From Parapristionchus giblindavisi (lineage: Eukaryota; Nematoda; Chromadorea; Rhabditida; Diplogasteridae): DNA of 64,000 bases. Position numbers and translations under genes: made by a program. Below the pieces are notes generated by a model that saw nothing but the letters and a program-made list of their open reading frames with translations, ran no database searches and was not told where the DNA came from. Positions 1 through 10,154 of this stretch are shown piece after piece. How positions within the stretch are numbered: the first letter of the stretch is position 1; every line of letters begins with the position of its first letter. The DNA is taken from NCBI GenBank assembly GCA_943737045.1, contig CALSFV010000021.1, positions 930,001-994,000 on the forward strand. The letters are read 5' to 3'.

Positions 1-99
1 AAGGGTTGATAAAAATAGTAAGGCTGGTTGATGATGAATAGTAGAAGTTGGTGCTAAAATACACTTCTTGCATCTGCGAAAGGCAAAAGCATTTTTCGA

Positions 100-245
100 T
101 CTATTTTGCCTTGCTTGAAGGGACTGAAACCTTTATCAACGGTCTCTTCAACGCTCTGTGCTCTCTCGTTGTAAGAGAACAGAGAAATAGTGCGCGTTAT
201 GAAGAGGCCATTGAGAAACGTTATTCTCTCTTTAATAAATTTGTA
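100..245. mobile_element. Hairpin MITE (TTAA-type family), left arm
   Basis: Self-complementary stretch with the family core 'CTCTTC...TGCTCTCTCGTTGT...AGAGAACAGAGAAATAGTG...GAAGAGGCCATTGAGA'. It sits in intron 4 of the left TIL gene. Related hairpins occur at 17,285, 31,030, 43,066, 43,433 and 43,683. No coding capacity. Confidence 0.6.
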
Positions 246-345
246 GTGTTTCATGTTGAGTCAATAAAAATAAATAAATAAATATATAATTTGACGCTTA
301 TCAATCGTGAAAAGATGATACGGTAGGGTCAGGAGATTAACTCAC

Positions 346-1622
346 TAATTGGTGGACACTTTCCAACGGGGATACAACAGCCATTATAACGAACGTAGCC
401 GGGCAGACACTGACACTTGGGTGGGCCGCAGATGTCGAAACAGATCTGAAATAATAATCAATGTCGTCATGATAGTAAAGCTACTCAGAGTGGATTGAAA
501 TCCTGAAAATATCGTTTTAGCTCTATATCGTTATCGAGCTAGCGAAATAAATTGTGTCATGGATATGGGGAAGATCACTGCTAGACCAATGATAGCTCAA
601 GGCCAATTCCTAATGGGCCTAATCTCGTCTTCGGACCTACTTTACTTTTCCTACTTTACATTTATTTCAATTAAAGAAGGGGACCCACGAGTTTTTTCGT
701 GACTAAACTGCCCAGACAGAACTATTGATCACATCTCCTTGTATACAAAAACAATTTTCTCTAAAATTTTAGATGCCCCAGAATACCGTAATTCGGACTT
801 GAAGTTCATTGATATGCCCAGGGAAAGGCGCGAGTTTTTGAAATTGTATAGAAAATTGCAAACGGGAACCGAACCCGTGTGGCGCGGTTACAAGCGCTGA
901 CTACTAACCACTGAGCCACACGCTCTACGTAGTCAATTCTAATAGAGAACTGAATGTCACTTCCTATCCCACGTTCTTCATGTCAATAGCGCAGCCCAAA
1001 TCTCGTGGGTCCCCTTCTTTAAGCTCATCGTAAATAATGAAATGAACAACGCATACCGGATTTGGAGTAACACAAGTAGGCTCGCAGTATGTGGAGCAGT
1101 TAACGAATGTCTCGTAAGGTGAGACACACGGTAGCACTGCTGAATAGATTGGTGTTATTATATTTTGATATTTGAAAATATCTGATATACATAGATATCA
1201 TATACATACTTTTTCTTTATCGCATCACCACAGCATACAAAAATATAATTATTAAGGAAGGGGAAGTGAAACCAATTAGGAAATAAAAAAGAAAAATAAG
1301 GTGGACTTTGCGATGTTCGCCTGATTATATGGAAAGAAATTTCTTTTCAAATTCTGACCTTGTCCTTGTGCTACAGCTATCACCGCGGCAGAAATGAGTA
1401 GAACCTTAAATTTTTATTTTATTTTCAAATTTTATTGATCTGGCGTATGCATCGTTACATTTGCCTTACGTGCCTACGCCGTAATCTCCTCCGCAGCATC
1501 CCCGTCGTTACAGCGGAGGTTACGGCGTAGGCACGTAAGGCAAATGCAGCGATGCATTAGGCCTAACTAATGCCTCGAAAACTCCGCTTCGAGCAAAAGA
1601 TGAATCAACATACCAAGATCAT
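346..1622 (-). CDS. TIL-domain secreted protein, left copy (partial)
   Basis: Exons on the minus strand are 1,614-1,622 (ATG ATC TTG), 1,359-1,404, 1,057-1,139 and 346-445. The remaining exons lie past the window edge. The first two exons encode a signal peptide (MILVLLISAAVIAVAQGQ). The next two encode a trypsin-inhibitor-like cysteine-rich domain with cysteines in the order PC, NC, YC, TC, IC, IC, KC, QC, CC, KC. TIL proteins are small secreted serine-protease inhibitors, abundant in nematodes. Donors are gtatg/gtcag/gtatg/gtgag. A TATAAAA box lies about 45 bases upstream of the ATG, and a short upstream ORF starts 23-26 bases before it and stops overlapping the start. Intron 1 holds a hairpin MITE, intron 3 a tRNA-like element. 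Family call is firm; exact splicing is inferred. Confidence 0.75.
671..1022. mobile_element. TIR element with internal tRNA-like promoter, left
   Basis: About 350 bp bounded by inverted ends TTAAAGAAGGGGACCCACGAG and its complement. Inside, on the minus strand, are an A-box-like TGGCTCAGTGGTTAG and a B-box-like GGTTCGGTTCC with a perfect 5-bp T-stem (ACGGG/CCCGT). It combines the ends of a DNA transposon with the internal promoter of a SINE. It lies in intron 3 of the TIL gene. Confidence 0.65.
1440..1556. mobile_element. GC-rich hairpin MITE in TIL intron 1, left
   Basis: Nearly perfect palindrome: GATGCATCGTTGCATTTGCC-like ends flank CCGTAACCTCCGCCGTAACG-like arms. Related palindromes lie at 16,003-16,112, 20,668-20,742 and 27,465-27,545. 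Confidence 0.65.
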
Positions 1623-1667
1623 GATTGAGTGAACGTAGACGATGACATAGATTTCTGTCTCCGAGCC

Positions 1668-1674
1668 TTTTATA
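1668..1674 (-). promoter_or_regulatory. TATA box of left TIL gene
   Basis: TATAAAA on the minus strand, about 45 bases upstream of the start codon at 1,622. It is conserved in the other arm. Confidence 0.6.
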
Positions 1675-3355
1675 TCGCTTATCGAAAGATCGAAAATCTC
1701 AAAATCCGTCCAAATTATCATAATTTATTCACTACATCCTACATTACAATGACATATTGTAAATACTAAACTGGATGGATTACTCACGCGACAATGCCAC
1801 CCACAACATCTTTGAATAATTAATCGAGATATTGTAACATTTTCCAGGAGCATTGTGACCCGAAGTGCGCGTCACTTTTATCTTATTGTTGGTCAAAAGG
1901 ACAAGAAGCAACATAGATAAAATGACTGAATGCATAATTTACAATGTAGAAAAGTTGGACCATAATGCTTGATACATATTTCATCGTCAAAAAAAGAAAT
2001 TTTTTGATCTCGATCATTTCATCCCCTAAAATGTATCCAAATTATCCATTTCGCTCTGAAGTCCTCATTGCTTCAAGGTGCTAGAAACGTAAATAAAAAA
2101 ATAAATTAATCTAATGAAGGCGATACAAACGATAGTGAACGAACGATATATGAACGATAGGGTTAGTGAAGATTACGAAATAGTTGACACCAGATGCAAT
2201 TCTGGAATACGCATGGAAACAAGGAGCAACATACTAAATTATGCATTCAATCATTTTCGCGTATGTTTGTCACAACACAGTACGACACCGAAAACCACCC
2301 GTTCGGACAAAAAAAAATTTTCAAGTACTTCCTGCAGCACAAATCGAATCTTTCCTATCAGGGCTGGGATTTTTTGATTTTGATTTTTTGAATTTTTTGA
2401 TTTTTTTGATCATTTAAAAAAATTCAAAATCAAAAAAATTTTGAATTTTTTTCAACAAATCAAAAAAAAGTGTAAAAAAGTAATGATACATCCAATTTAT
2501 GAAAATAATATTTCAATTACTTTTGGCCTCGTAGTTTATTATTATAATTCATTTTAAATAAAATATAAAACAGCTGTGATACAGTAATTGGCTTCCTTTA
2601 TTATTTAATATCTTGTTCCAACAACGTTTTCATTTATTTTCTTTTAAATGTATCGCACGAGGAACGATCATCTAATAAATATATAAATAAGAATAAATAA
2701 ATACAACATGTACGAACTCCCTTTTCAACATATCCCGCAATATTGAGTGATATGCCGAAAGTAAGAAAAAAATAACGAAATTAGTAGAGACAAAGTGTGA
2801 AAATGCAATGGGTAACAATTGGTACACTGTCATAATGTCATGGTCTTGCGTATACATTGGCTTTCAGAAGAAGTATTTGACGAGTTTGACGTGAAGTCGT
2901 GTTGTTATCCATGACCAATTTTTCCCTTTTTCCCGATTTCATTATCTTCTTTGGTCTGGAAACTCTCAATCGGTTGGCATGTTTTGTCTTCATTGCTTCG
3001 TCCAGACACTTGTATTTGAGGATTCTTGCTGAACCGTAGTAGACGAAAGCATAAAAGAATGCTTTACTCTTGGGACTATGCCTTCTTTCCAGTGACTATT
3101 GGGAACATCAAGTCCTCTTCTTTTTGACGGATTCTGAAAGCGTTTATAGATTATAAACCGATTCGATGTTTCTTTTTGGAAATCATATTCATTCCAAAGC
3201 TCTAAATAATTTTTCATTATACTTTACTTTCCATGTGTAATCAATATAAAACACAGCCCCCAGCTAGAACGAGTTTTATTTTTTTCATAAATCACCAGAC
3301 ATTACATACCAAAGCGGAGAGCTCATTTTATGCCTTCAATTACCATGATAATATA

Positions 3356-4832
3356 TTAGGTTGTCTCATAAGTCCCTGACCTTTTTGTGTCATGATTTTG
3401 AAGCTTTATATATTATATTTTATCTACGCCCGAGAGCGCAACGAGAAACAATTAGAAAATACGAGTGAAACATAATGATACATGATGATAATGACTCTCA
3501 TAAATGCTATGGTGAATAAAAGGGGTGGGGGTGCATAAGGTAAGAAATATATAGAGATCAATCAATCAAGCAAACTGGGCTCATCTTGTCATCGTCTGGT
3601 CTTTCTCTCATGGTGGCTTTCTCTTTTTTAGCTATGAACATACAGGGTTGTCTGGTCAAGCGCTACTGATAGCACATAATCTCATCTGTGTAAGCATGAT
3701 GTTGTCAGCATCAACTGTTTTCAGATGGAAAAATTTCGGGAAATTTTGTACAAATCAATTTTATGCAAAAACCGTGATAATTTTTATTTTGCTATATTTC
3801 TTTAAGAAGAAGCTCTAAAGTCATGCTGCGAGGCATGCATAGCATAGGCACTCCTTGTTATGGAACAGTGAAGACCCGGTGCCATCGCTTTCATTATAGA
3901 GACTACACTGTCGTTCAATGTTACCAATCTGGACATTGCATGGTGTTAGATTTTGAAACGCAGCACGAAGAAGCTGAATAGGATCCCCATCACACCAGTG
4001 AGTTTTTGTCAACCATGATCTGTGTTCACCTTTCAGCTATAGTGAATTGGCTTGCGGATGTCGAAAGTGTACAAAATGTAAAATAAATGATCCATACCGT
4101 TTTCGTCAATTGACAACAATTTGAGGGTTGGTATGACTATCTTTCTTTTACCTCCCGTCGCAACCAGGCATGACCCAATCAAACAATCACAGGAGAAGAC
4201 AGAAAGGTCCTCTGTGATAACAGCAGTGAAGAGTTTATGTTGATTGATAAGACTGAACTGACAGGAAAAATGCCCAAACGCGATTTTCGAAGCAAAAATT
4301 GAAGAGTGAAATTGTGCTCGCTAGCTAAATAGGTGAAAGGCTTGTAACTTATCACCGATATATCTACTATTATCGCAACCTCTTATACTGTCTGACTACG
4401 GGAGCAGAGGTTTCGTGATTTATCGAATATCGAGAAAAATGCCAAAAACCACTTTCAGGACTAATGTGATTTACTGCATAGAGATATATCGATTTATGCT
4501 AAATTAGCCATGCATGGCTGTGCTGTCCTACCCCACCCTACTTATACTAAAGACTGTGCCTTACGCTATGCACACCTCGTTTCCACCCTCCATCGATTCC
4601 TTAAAGTAGACCAATGAGAAAAAAAGAGTTGATGTCAATAGGGCTTTCACCGGATTCTTTGCCTCCCAGTTCCAAGAGTTCTGGAAACGTGGGATCCATA
4701 TGCTGATAAGATGTTTGCAAGATACCACCGATGTGCAAGGACGATATTTTAGATCGCTGGATACATTCATTTCTAAGAACAAAGAAATCGAAAAATGTGA
4801 CAAAAAAGTCAGGAACTTATGAGACAACCTAA
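3356..4832. mobile_element. Mariner-type element M, left copy
   Basis: Inverted ends TTAGGTTGTCTCATAAGTCC and its complement, flanked by TA on both sides, as for mariner insertions. No transposase motif is readable in the interior, so this is a non-autonomous or unrecognised derivative. Other copies are 10,155-11,415 and a truncated one at 34,596-35,403. About 214 bp near 3,411-3,624 are absent from the right-arm copy. Confidence 0.65.
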
Positions 4833-5069
4833 TAGTAATCATTGTAATTGATCGAATATGGCACAGTCTGAGTCTAACCGGTCAAATTCTCTGAATTTCT
4901 AAAAAAATCGTGCCCTAACCATTTGACATCATTTCATCTATCTTCTTTCGTCAACAGGTTTATCAAACTCTTGGAAACTGTCATCTATTAGATTTATTAG
5001 ACATCTGAAAGGTAATTTAATCGATTTTAATCGGAATATATTTGAGATATTTAAAAAAAAATTACTTAC

Positions 5070-5149
5070 TCGGGCATCCGACTATTTTCTCTAATCGATA
5101 ACTGCATAAATAACGATAAAGTTCGACTAGATCGATGTATATAGGACAT
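5070..5149 (-). CDS. Exon-like cassette 'CPKYIDL', left-arm copy
   Basis: Best preserved member of the recurrent cassette. TTTGCAG acceptor, 80 coding bases without a stop, GTAAGTAAT donor. It reads R-CPIYIDLVELYRYLC followed by SYRLEKIVGCP, with three cysteines. A second exon-like piece (4,938-5,004, acceptor CTTTCAG, CLINLIDD...) lies just downstream but its phase does not fit cleanly. The right arm has lost most of this block. Probably one exon of a small cysteine-rich protein family; function unknown. Confidence 0.45.
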
Positions 5150-5884
5150 CTGCAAATGAAATGAATGAATTTAAAGGAAAGATGAAATAATTATCAGAGA
5201 TAGAGCAGAAGAAATACGTAAAATATGGGGCAACATAGGAAACAAAAGATTCGCTCTCTCTTTTCCTCACTCCCTTACCCTATCCCACTCCATTTCTGTC
5301 CCCTGGACAACAGTTTCTCAGTCTCAGTCTCGGTATGCAAACAAGTTTAGGGCGCGTGGATAGGATAAGTCAACCACATTCAATCAATAATCACATATGT
5401 CTGCAACAATAAATGAACTACTAGGAGCCGCATACAACTCTACTGATATCACCAATAGTCAATAGTGAAAAGTACTGTGATCAGCTACAGAACCTGAAGA
5501 ATAGACAGGATCAGGTCAGGAGTGAATATAGTATCGAATGTTTGACCACAAAAATCGAAGAACAAATATCATTCTGCGAAAATTTTCATATTGATTTCTT
5601 TTCAGTTTTATCGTTTTTCGATGAACGAGACATTTTTGATATATCGCTCTTCGAAGGTTTATAATGAGACATTGTTCCTCTTATTACTTTCCCACTGTTG
5701 TTCATATCCTTGCTGCTCAACCTTCCATCCGTTTATGTCGTGTGTGATATTGTCTGCATAAAATGTACTTTTTAAATAACAACCACTTAATTGAGAGTCA
5801 AAATTCTTAAAATGACCAACTAAATCAAAGATAGAAGCTAAATTCGCTATTGATTCGTTATCGGTAGAATTTTATTGATTGGTC

Positions 5885-6252
5885 AAAGAAAGGAAATCTG
5901 GAAATTTTGGTGCGCTATTATCATGAAGAACGTGGGACCAATCATGTGACATTCTGTTCTCTATTAGATTAGAGAGACGAAAGCGTAGCCAGTGTAGCTC
6001 AGTTGTTAGTAGTCAGCGCTCGTAGCCGCGCCACGCATTTTCGATTACCGTTTACATTTTTCTATATATTCATCTTTAAAATTCGAAAAGGCGCGTTGTC
6101 CCTGGCATTTCCTTGGTGCAAAAAACCAACTTTCAGCTCGGATTACGGTATTCCGGGGCATCTATAATTTTACAGAAAATTTATTTTGTATTTATATCTA
6201 TAGTCCTGGCGGTCAGTTTGATCACGAAAAAACTTAGGGTCCCGTTCTTTAA
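5885..6252. mobile_element. Second tRNA-like TIR element, left arm
   Basis: Diverged relative of 671-1,022. The right end CCCGTTCTTTAA matches the family end and the left end is degenerate. It carries GTAGCTCAGTTGTTAG (A-box-like), and GATTACGGTATTCCGGGGCA is shared with the other subfamily. The mirror copy is at 8,960-9,330. Confidence 0.5.
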
Positions 6253-6359
6253 CACTATTTCGCAATATTACACTCCCCAAAATTATCTTGCAGTAAAAAA
6301 ATACCAACAAAACTGATCACAAACTAACTTTTCAAGTAAATTTGTGTTAATTTTCTATA

Positions 6360-6480
6360 TCCGTATTTTTTTTTGTTATTTTTTGGTTTTTGCAGAAAAA
6401 CCAAACAAAAAAATACCAAACAAAAAATTCTCAAAAACCCAAAAAAAACCAAAAAAACAAAAAAATTACCAAACAAAAAG
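6360..6480. repeat. A/C low-complexity tract
   Basis: Runs of CAAAAAAACC-type sequence on the plus strand, downstream of the left 98-aa gene. The mirror copy is at about 8,740-8,850. Short open frames here are compositional artefacts. Confidence 0.7.
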
Positions 6481-6543
6481 TCCCAGGCCTGGTAGGAATG
6501 AATGGAAAAATCCGCAATGGCTCCCCCTCCCCTCTCTCCTAGC

Positions 6544-6590
6544 CTGCGGGCCCGCAATGATTATAGACCGCACTGCGGGCCCGCAATGAA
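6544..6590. repeat. Twin GCGGGCCCGC palindromes, left
   Basis: GCGGGCCCGCAATGA occurs twice about 32 bases apart, each with a perfect 10-bp palindrome, in AT-rich surroundings downstream of the left 98-aa gene. Mirror copies are at about 8,628-8,671. Confidence 0.7.
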
Positions 6591-6744
6591 TTGTGCGTTA
6601 TGCCATCTCTACTCTGCAGCTCGAATCATACATGTATGGTCTTATAATTTTGTTGTTGTTCTTTTTTTTGAATTCTTAATTAAAATAACAATAAAACAAT
6701 GTGGGTATTAATGCAGCCATGTTAAACGAAATTATTATGCAATG

Positions 6745-6750
6745 TTTATT
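6745..6750 (-). terminator. Polyadenylation signal, left 98-aa gene
   Basis: AATAAA on the minus strand, 53 bases past the stop codon. The mirror site is at 8,464. Confidence 0.6.
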
Positions 6751-6802
6751 GAACCCCAATGTGAAGCAAACGAAGCAATGTTCGTTTTGTCTTCAAACGT
6801 TT

Positions 6803-7218
6803 TCAGAATTGGAATCCGAAAACCATTTGAATCAATGATCCGATCGTTGTTCCGATCAACGTTGTGTTGCCCGAAGCGAGAGCTGCAGATAGTGCAGCAT
6901 CGAACTCGTCAGCAACTCCAACTCCGGAGCTGCAATCACAAACCGTTGAAGCTTGTAAATGGAAGAATAAAAATAGAGAATATATAATGAAGAATAGAGA
7001 ATGGGGACTAGATATGGAAAAGTAGAATAGAGTGCAAATATGCCATACCTGTTGAGGAAAGCGTTGAGAACGTATGAAACTGGTGCTGCAAGCTGGGCCG
7101 AGATACCGAGAGCCTCGAATTCAGCTACAGGGACGATTGAGCCACCGAGAGTGATGCTTTGTGCATGGATGAAGCCAAGAATGGCGAGAAGAACGATAAT
7201 CGAAGTGATGGTAGTCAT
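6803..7218 (-). CDS. 98-aa small secreted protein, left copy
   Basis: Two exons on the minus strand, 7,049-7,218 and 6,803-6,929, joined across a 119-bp intron (gtatgg...ttgcag). The product begins with a clear signal peptide (MTTITSIIVLLAILGFIHAQ). The mature part is about 78 residues, poor in charge, without cysteines, rich in Ala/Gly/Leu/Ile, and ends MVFGFQF. I do not recognise the family. The ATG at 7,218 is chosen because the signal peptide starts there and a TATAAA box lies about 36 bases upstream. It differs from the right copy by Leu for Ile after the signal peptide. A head-to-head twin lies 777 bp away. Confidence 0.8.
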
Positions 7219-7253
7219 TGTTGTTGATGATGATTCGAATGACAACCACTCAT

Positions 7254-7259
7254 TTTATA
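7254..7259 (-). promoter_or_regulatory. TATA box, left 98-aa gene
   Basis: TATAAA on the minus strand about 36 bases upstream of the ATG, conserved in the other arm. Confidence 0.6.
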
Positions 7260-7382
7260 TCAATGAAACTATGGAAGAATTAAGAAGATTACTGTATAAC
7301 TCGTGTCATGTTAATTATGTGAATGAGGATAAACAACGTAAATAATCTCGAGTCATACGCAACAAAATGTTCTAGAAATTTT

Positions 7383-7831
7383 AGGGCATGGCAATAACAG
7401 AGGAGTTGGTGAACGTTATTCAAGGCACACGAAGTCCTGCGGGCCATTTTTGTATCTTATTCATATGTGTCTAAAATGCAGTTTATGATATTCGCCTCAG
7501 ATTGAAAAAGATTTTATTCTCTACATATAATCTAGAATTTGTAATAATGCACGTTTGTCTGTCTTTCTGTGCGTGCGTCCGTCATATTTATCAACTTTTC
7601 TTTATAAAACACTTCAGAATAGTCGATTCATCACAAAATGCGCTTAGCTGTCCATGATCATTTTGATGCATTAAATCTACATCAAATATATGCACAGACT
7701 CACATTATTTTGTATTATTGCCATGTACAAATCTCTGACTTCCCTCACTCGATCTGTCGAACAAGTTAAATAATAATAAATAATAAATATTTATCGCAAG
7801 TTGATCTCTGTGTTCAGAATCCACATGATCC
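7383..7831. other. Palindrome spacer, shared upstream region
   Basis: Single-copy 449-bp centre between the arms. It lies within the 777 bp separating the two divergent copies of the 98-aa gene, so both copies share it as upstream sequence. Its left part (about 7,400-7,440) resembles a dispersed repeat also found inverted near 42,150-42,190. I see no gene in it. Confidence 0.8.
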
Positions 7832-7954
7832 AAAATTTCTAGAACATTTTGTTGCATATGACTCGAGAATATGCACGTTGTTTTTCCTCCTTCGCATAAT
7901 TAACATAACACTAGCTATACAGTAATCTTCTTACTTCTTCCATAGTTTCATTGA

Positions 7955-7960
7955 TATAAA
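7955..7960 (+). promoter_or_regulatory. TATA box, right 98-aa gene
   Basis: TATAAA 36 bases upstream of the ATG at 7,996. Confidence 0.6.
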
Positions 7961-7995
7961 ATGAGTCGTTGTCATTCGAATCATCATCAACAACA

Positions 7996-8411
7996 ATGAC
8001 TACCATCACTTCGATTATCGTTCTTCTCGCCATTCTTGGCTTCATCCATGCACAAAGCATCACTATCGGTGGCTCAATCGTCCCTGTAGCTGAATTCGAG
8101 GCTCTCGGTATCTCGGCCCAGCTTGCAGCACCAGTTTCATACGTTCTCAACGCTTTCCTCAACAGGTATGGCATATTTGCACTCTATTCTACTTTTCCAT
8201 ATCTAGTCCCCATTCTCTATTCTTCATTATATATTCTCTATTTTTATTCTTCCATTTACAAGCTTCAACGGTTTGTGATTGCAGCTCCGGAGTTGGAGTT
8301 GCTGACGAGTTCGATGCTGCACTATCTGCAGCTCTCGCTTCGGGCAACACAACGTTGATCGGAACAACGATCGGATCATTGATTCAAATGGTTTTCGGAT
8401 TCCAATTCTGA
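7996..8411 (+). CDS. 98-aa small secreted protein, right copy
   Basis: Exons 7,996-8,165 and 8,285-8,411 give 297 bases, 98 codons plus TGA. The intron is 119 bp, with donor AACAG|GTATGG and acceptor GATTGCAG. The N-terminus is a signal peptide of about 20 residues ending HAQ. The mature chain starts SITIGGSIVPVAEFEALGIS and then has an Ala-rich amphipathic stretch (DEFDAALSAALASGNTT). No cysteines and no motif I can assign. A secreted peptide or surface protein is possible but unproven. AATAAA follows at 8,464-8,469. The open frame starting earlier at a TTG (7,969) is not the start. Confidence 0.82.
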
Positions 8412-8463
8412 AAACGTTTGAAGACAAAACGAACATTGCTTCGTTTGCTTCACATTGGGGTTC

Positions 8464-8469
8464 AATAAA
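8464..8469 (+). terminator. Polyadenylation signal, right 98-aa gene
   Basis: AATAAA 53 bases downstream of the TGA at 8,409. Confidence 0.6.
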
Positions 8470-8959
8470 CATTGCATAATAATTTCGTTTAACATGGCTG
8501 CATTAATACCCACATTGTTTTATTGTTATTTTAATTAAGAATTCAAAAAAAAGAACAACAACAAAATTATAAGACCATACATGTATGATTCGAGCTGCAG
8601 AGTAGAGATGGCATAACGCACAATTCATTGCGGGCCCGCAGTGCGGTCTATAATCATTGCGGGCCCGCAGACTAGGAGAGAGGGGAGGGGGAGCCATTGC
8701 GGATTACTACTACACAACGACTTCTTCATTCCTACCAGGCCTGGGACTTTTTGTTTGGTAATTTTTTTGTTTTTTTGGTTTTTTTTTGGGTTTTTGAGAA
8801 TTTTTTGTTTGGTTTTTCTGCAAAAACCAAAAAATAACAAAAAAAATACGGATATAGAAAATTAACACAAATTTACTTGAAAAGTTAGTTTGTGATCAGT
8901 TTTGTTGGTATTTTTTTACTGCAAGATAATTTTGGGGAGTGTAATATTGCGAAATAGTG

Positions 8960-9330
8960 TTAAAGAACGGGACCCTAAGTTTTTTCGTGATCAAACTGAC
9001 CGCCAGGACTATAGATATAAATACAAAATAAATTTTCTGTAAAATTATAGATGCCCCGGAATACCGTAATCCGAGCTGAAAGTTCGTTTTTTGCACCAAG
9101 GAAATGCCAGGGACAACGCGCCTTTTCGAATTTTAAAGATGAATATATAGAAAAATGTAAACGGTAATCGAAAATGCGTGGCGCGGCTACGAGCGCTGAC
9201 TACTAACAACTAAGCTACACTGGCTACGCTTTCGTCTCTCTAATCTAATAGAGAACAGAATGTCACATAATTGGTCCCACGTTCTTCATGATAATAGCGC
9301 ACCAAAATTTACAGATTTCCTTTCTTTGAC
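8960..9330. mobile_element. Second tRNA-like TIR element, right arm
   Basis: Mirror copy of 5,885-6,252, beginning TTAAAGAACGGGACCC. It includes a tRNA-like block near 9,180-9,235. Confidence 0.5.
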
Positions 9331-10061
9331 CAATCAATAAAATTCTACCGATAACGAATCAATAGCGAATTTAGCTTCTATCTTTGATTTAGTTGTTAAT
9401 TTTAAGAATTTTGACTCTCAATTAAGTGGTTGTTATTTAAAAAGTACATTTTATGCAGACAATATCACACACGACATAAACGGATGGAAGGTTGAGCAGC
9501 AAGGATATGAACAACAGTGGGAAAGTAATAAGAGGAACAATGTCTCATTATAAACCTTCGAAGAGCGATATATCAAAAATGTCTCGTTCATCGAAAAACG
9601 ATAAAACTGAAAAGAAATCGATATGAAAATTTTCGCAGAATGATATTTGTTCTTCGATTTTTTGTGATCAAACATTCGATACGATATTCACTCCTGACCT
9701 GATCCTGTCTATTCTTCAGGTTCTGTAGCTGATCACAGTACTTTTCACTATTGACTATTGGTGATATCAGTAGAGTTGTATGCAGCTCCTAGTAGTTCAT
9801 TTATTGTTGCAGACATGTGATTATTGATTGAATGTGGTTGACTTATCCTATCCACGCGCCCTAAACTTGTTTGCATACCGAGACTGAGACTGAGAAACTG
9901 TTGTCCAGGGGACAGAAATGGAGTGGGATAGGGTAAGGGAGTGAGGAAAAGAGAGAGCGAATCTTTTGTTTCCTATGTTGCCCCATATTTTACGTATTTC
10001 TTCTGCTCTATCTCTGATAATTATTTCATCTTTCCTTTAAATTCATTCATTTCATTTGCAG

Positions 10062-10094
10062 ATGCCCTAAATACATCGATCTAGTCGAACGTTA
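10062..10094 (+). pseudogene. Truncated 'CPKYIDL' cassette
   Basis: CATTTGCAG acceptor followed by TGC CCT AAA TAC ATC GAT CTA GTC GAA, then the deletion junction. The 3' half and donor kept in the left arm (5,070-5,149) are gone. Confidence 0.45.
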
Positions 10095-10154
10095 AGAGAA
10101 TTTGTCCGGATAGACTCAGACTGTGCCATATTCGATCAATTACAATGATTACTA

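Larger units (their letters stand above)
2570..5500 (+). repeat. Long dispersed repeat E, left-arm copy
   Basis: Begins near GCTTCCTTTATTATTTAATA (about 2,590), passes through AAGTCCTCTTCTTTTTGACG (3,112) and ends after the GTCCCCTGGACAACAGTTTC segment (about 5,300-5,500). The same ordered blocks recur at 9,690-12,190 and 12,340-15,000 (minus) and at 35,404-38,340 and 38,770-40,260 (plus). A mariner-ended element (3,356-4,832) is nested in it. At about 3,110 it switches from matching one right-arm copy to the other, so it reads as a recombinant of two tandem copies. I recognise no encoded element protein. Confidence 0.6.
1..7382. repeat. Left arm of giant palindrome
   Basis: This arm is the reverse complement of 7,832-17,523, and base 1 pairs with base 17,523, so the arm probably continues beyond the window. 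Both arms carry the same two genes, the same tRNA-like elements and the same mariner-ended element in mirror order. Small substitutions are sparse, for example Leu versus Ile at one codon of the 98-aa gene. The left arm lacks about 2.8 kb present on the right (its junction is near 3,112) and has about 214 bp extra inside the mariner-ended element and about 230 bp extra near 4,850-5,110. The high similarity suggests a recent duplication or ongoing gene conversion; that part is inference. Confidence 0.95.

Noticed and set aside
6113..6316. 67-codon frames at 6,113 and 8,896 repeated in both arms
   Set aside because: They lie within the tRNA-like TIR element and repeat only because the arms are mirror copies.
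7969..8358. 129-codon frame over the 98-aa gene
   Set aside because: Starts at a TTG upstream of the ATG and reads into the intron; the spliced 98-aa model explains the sequence better.
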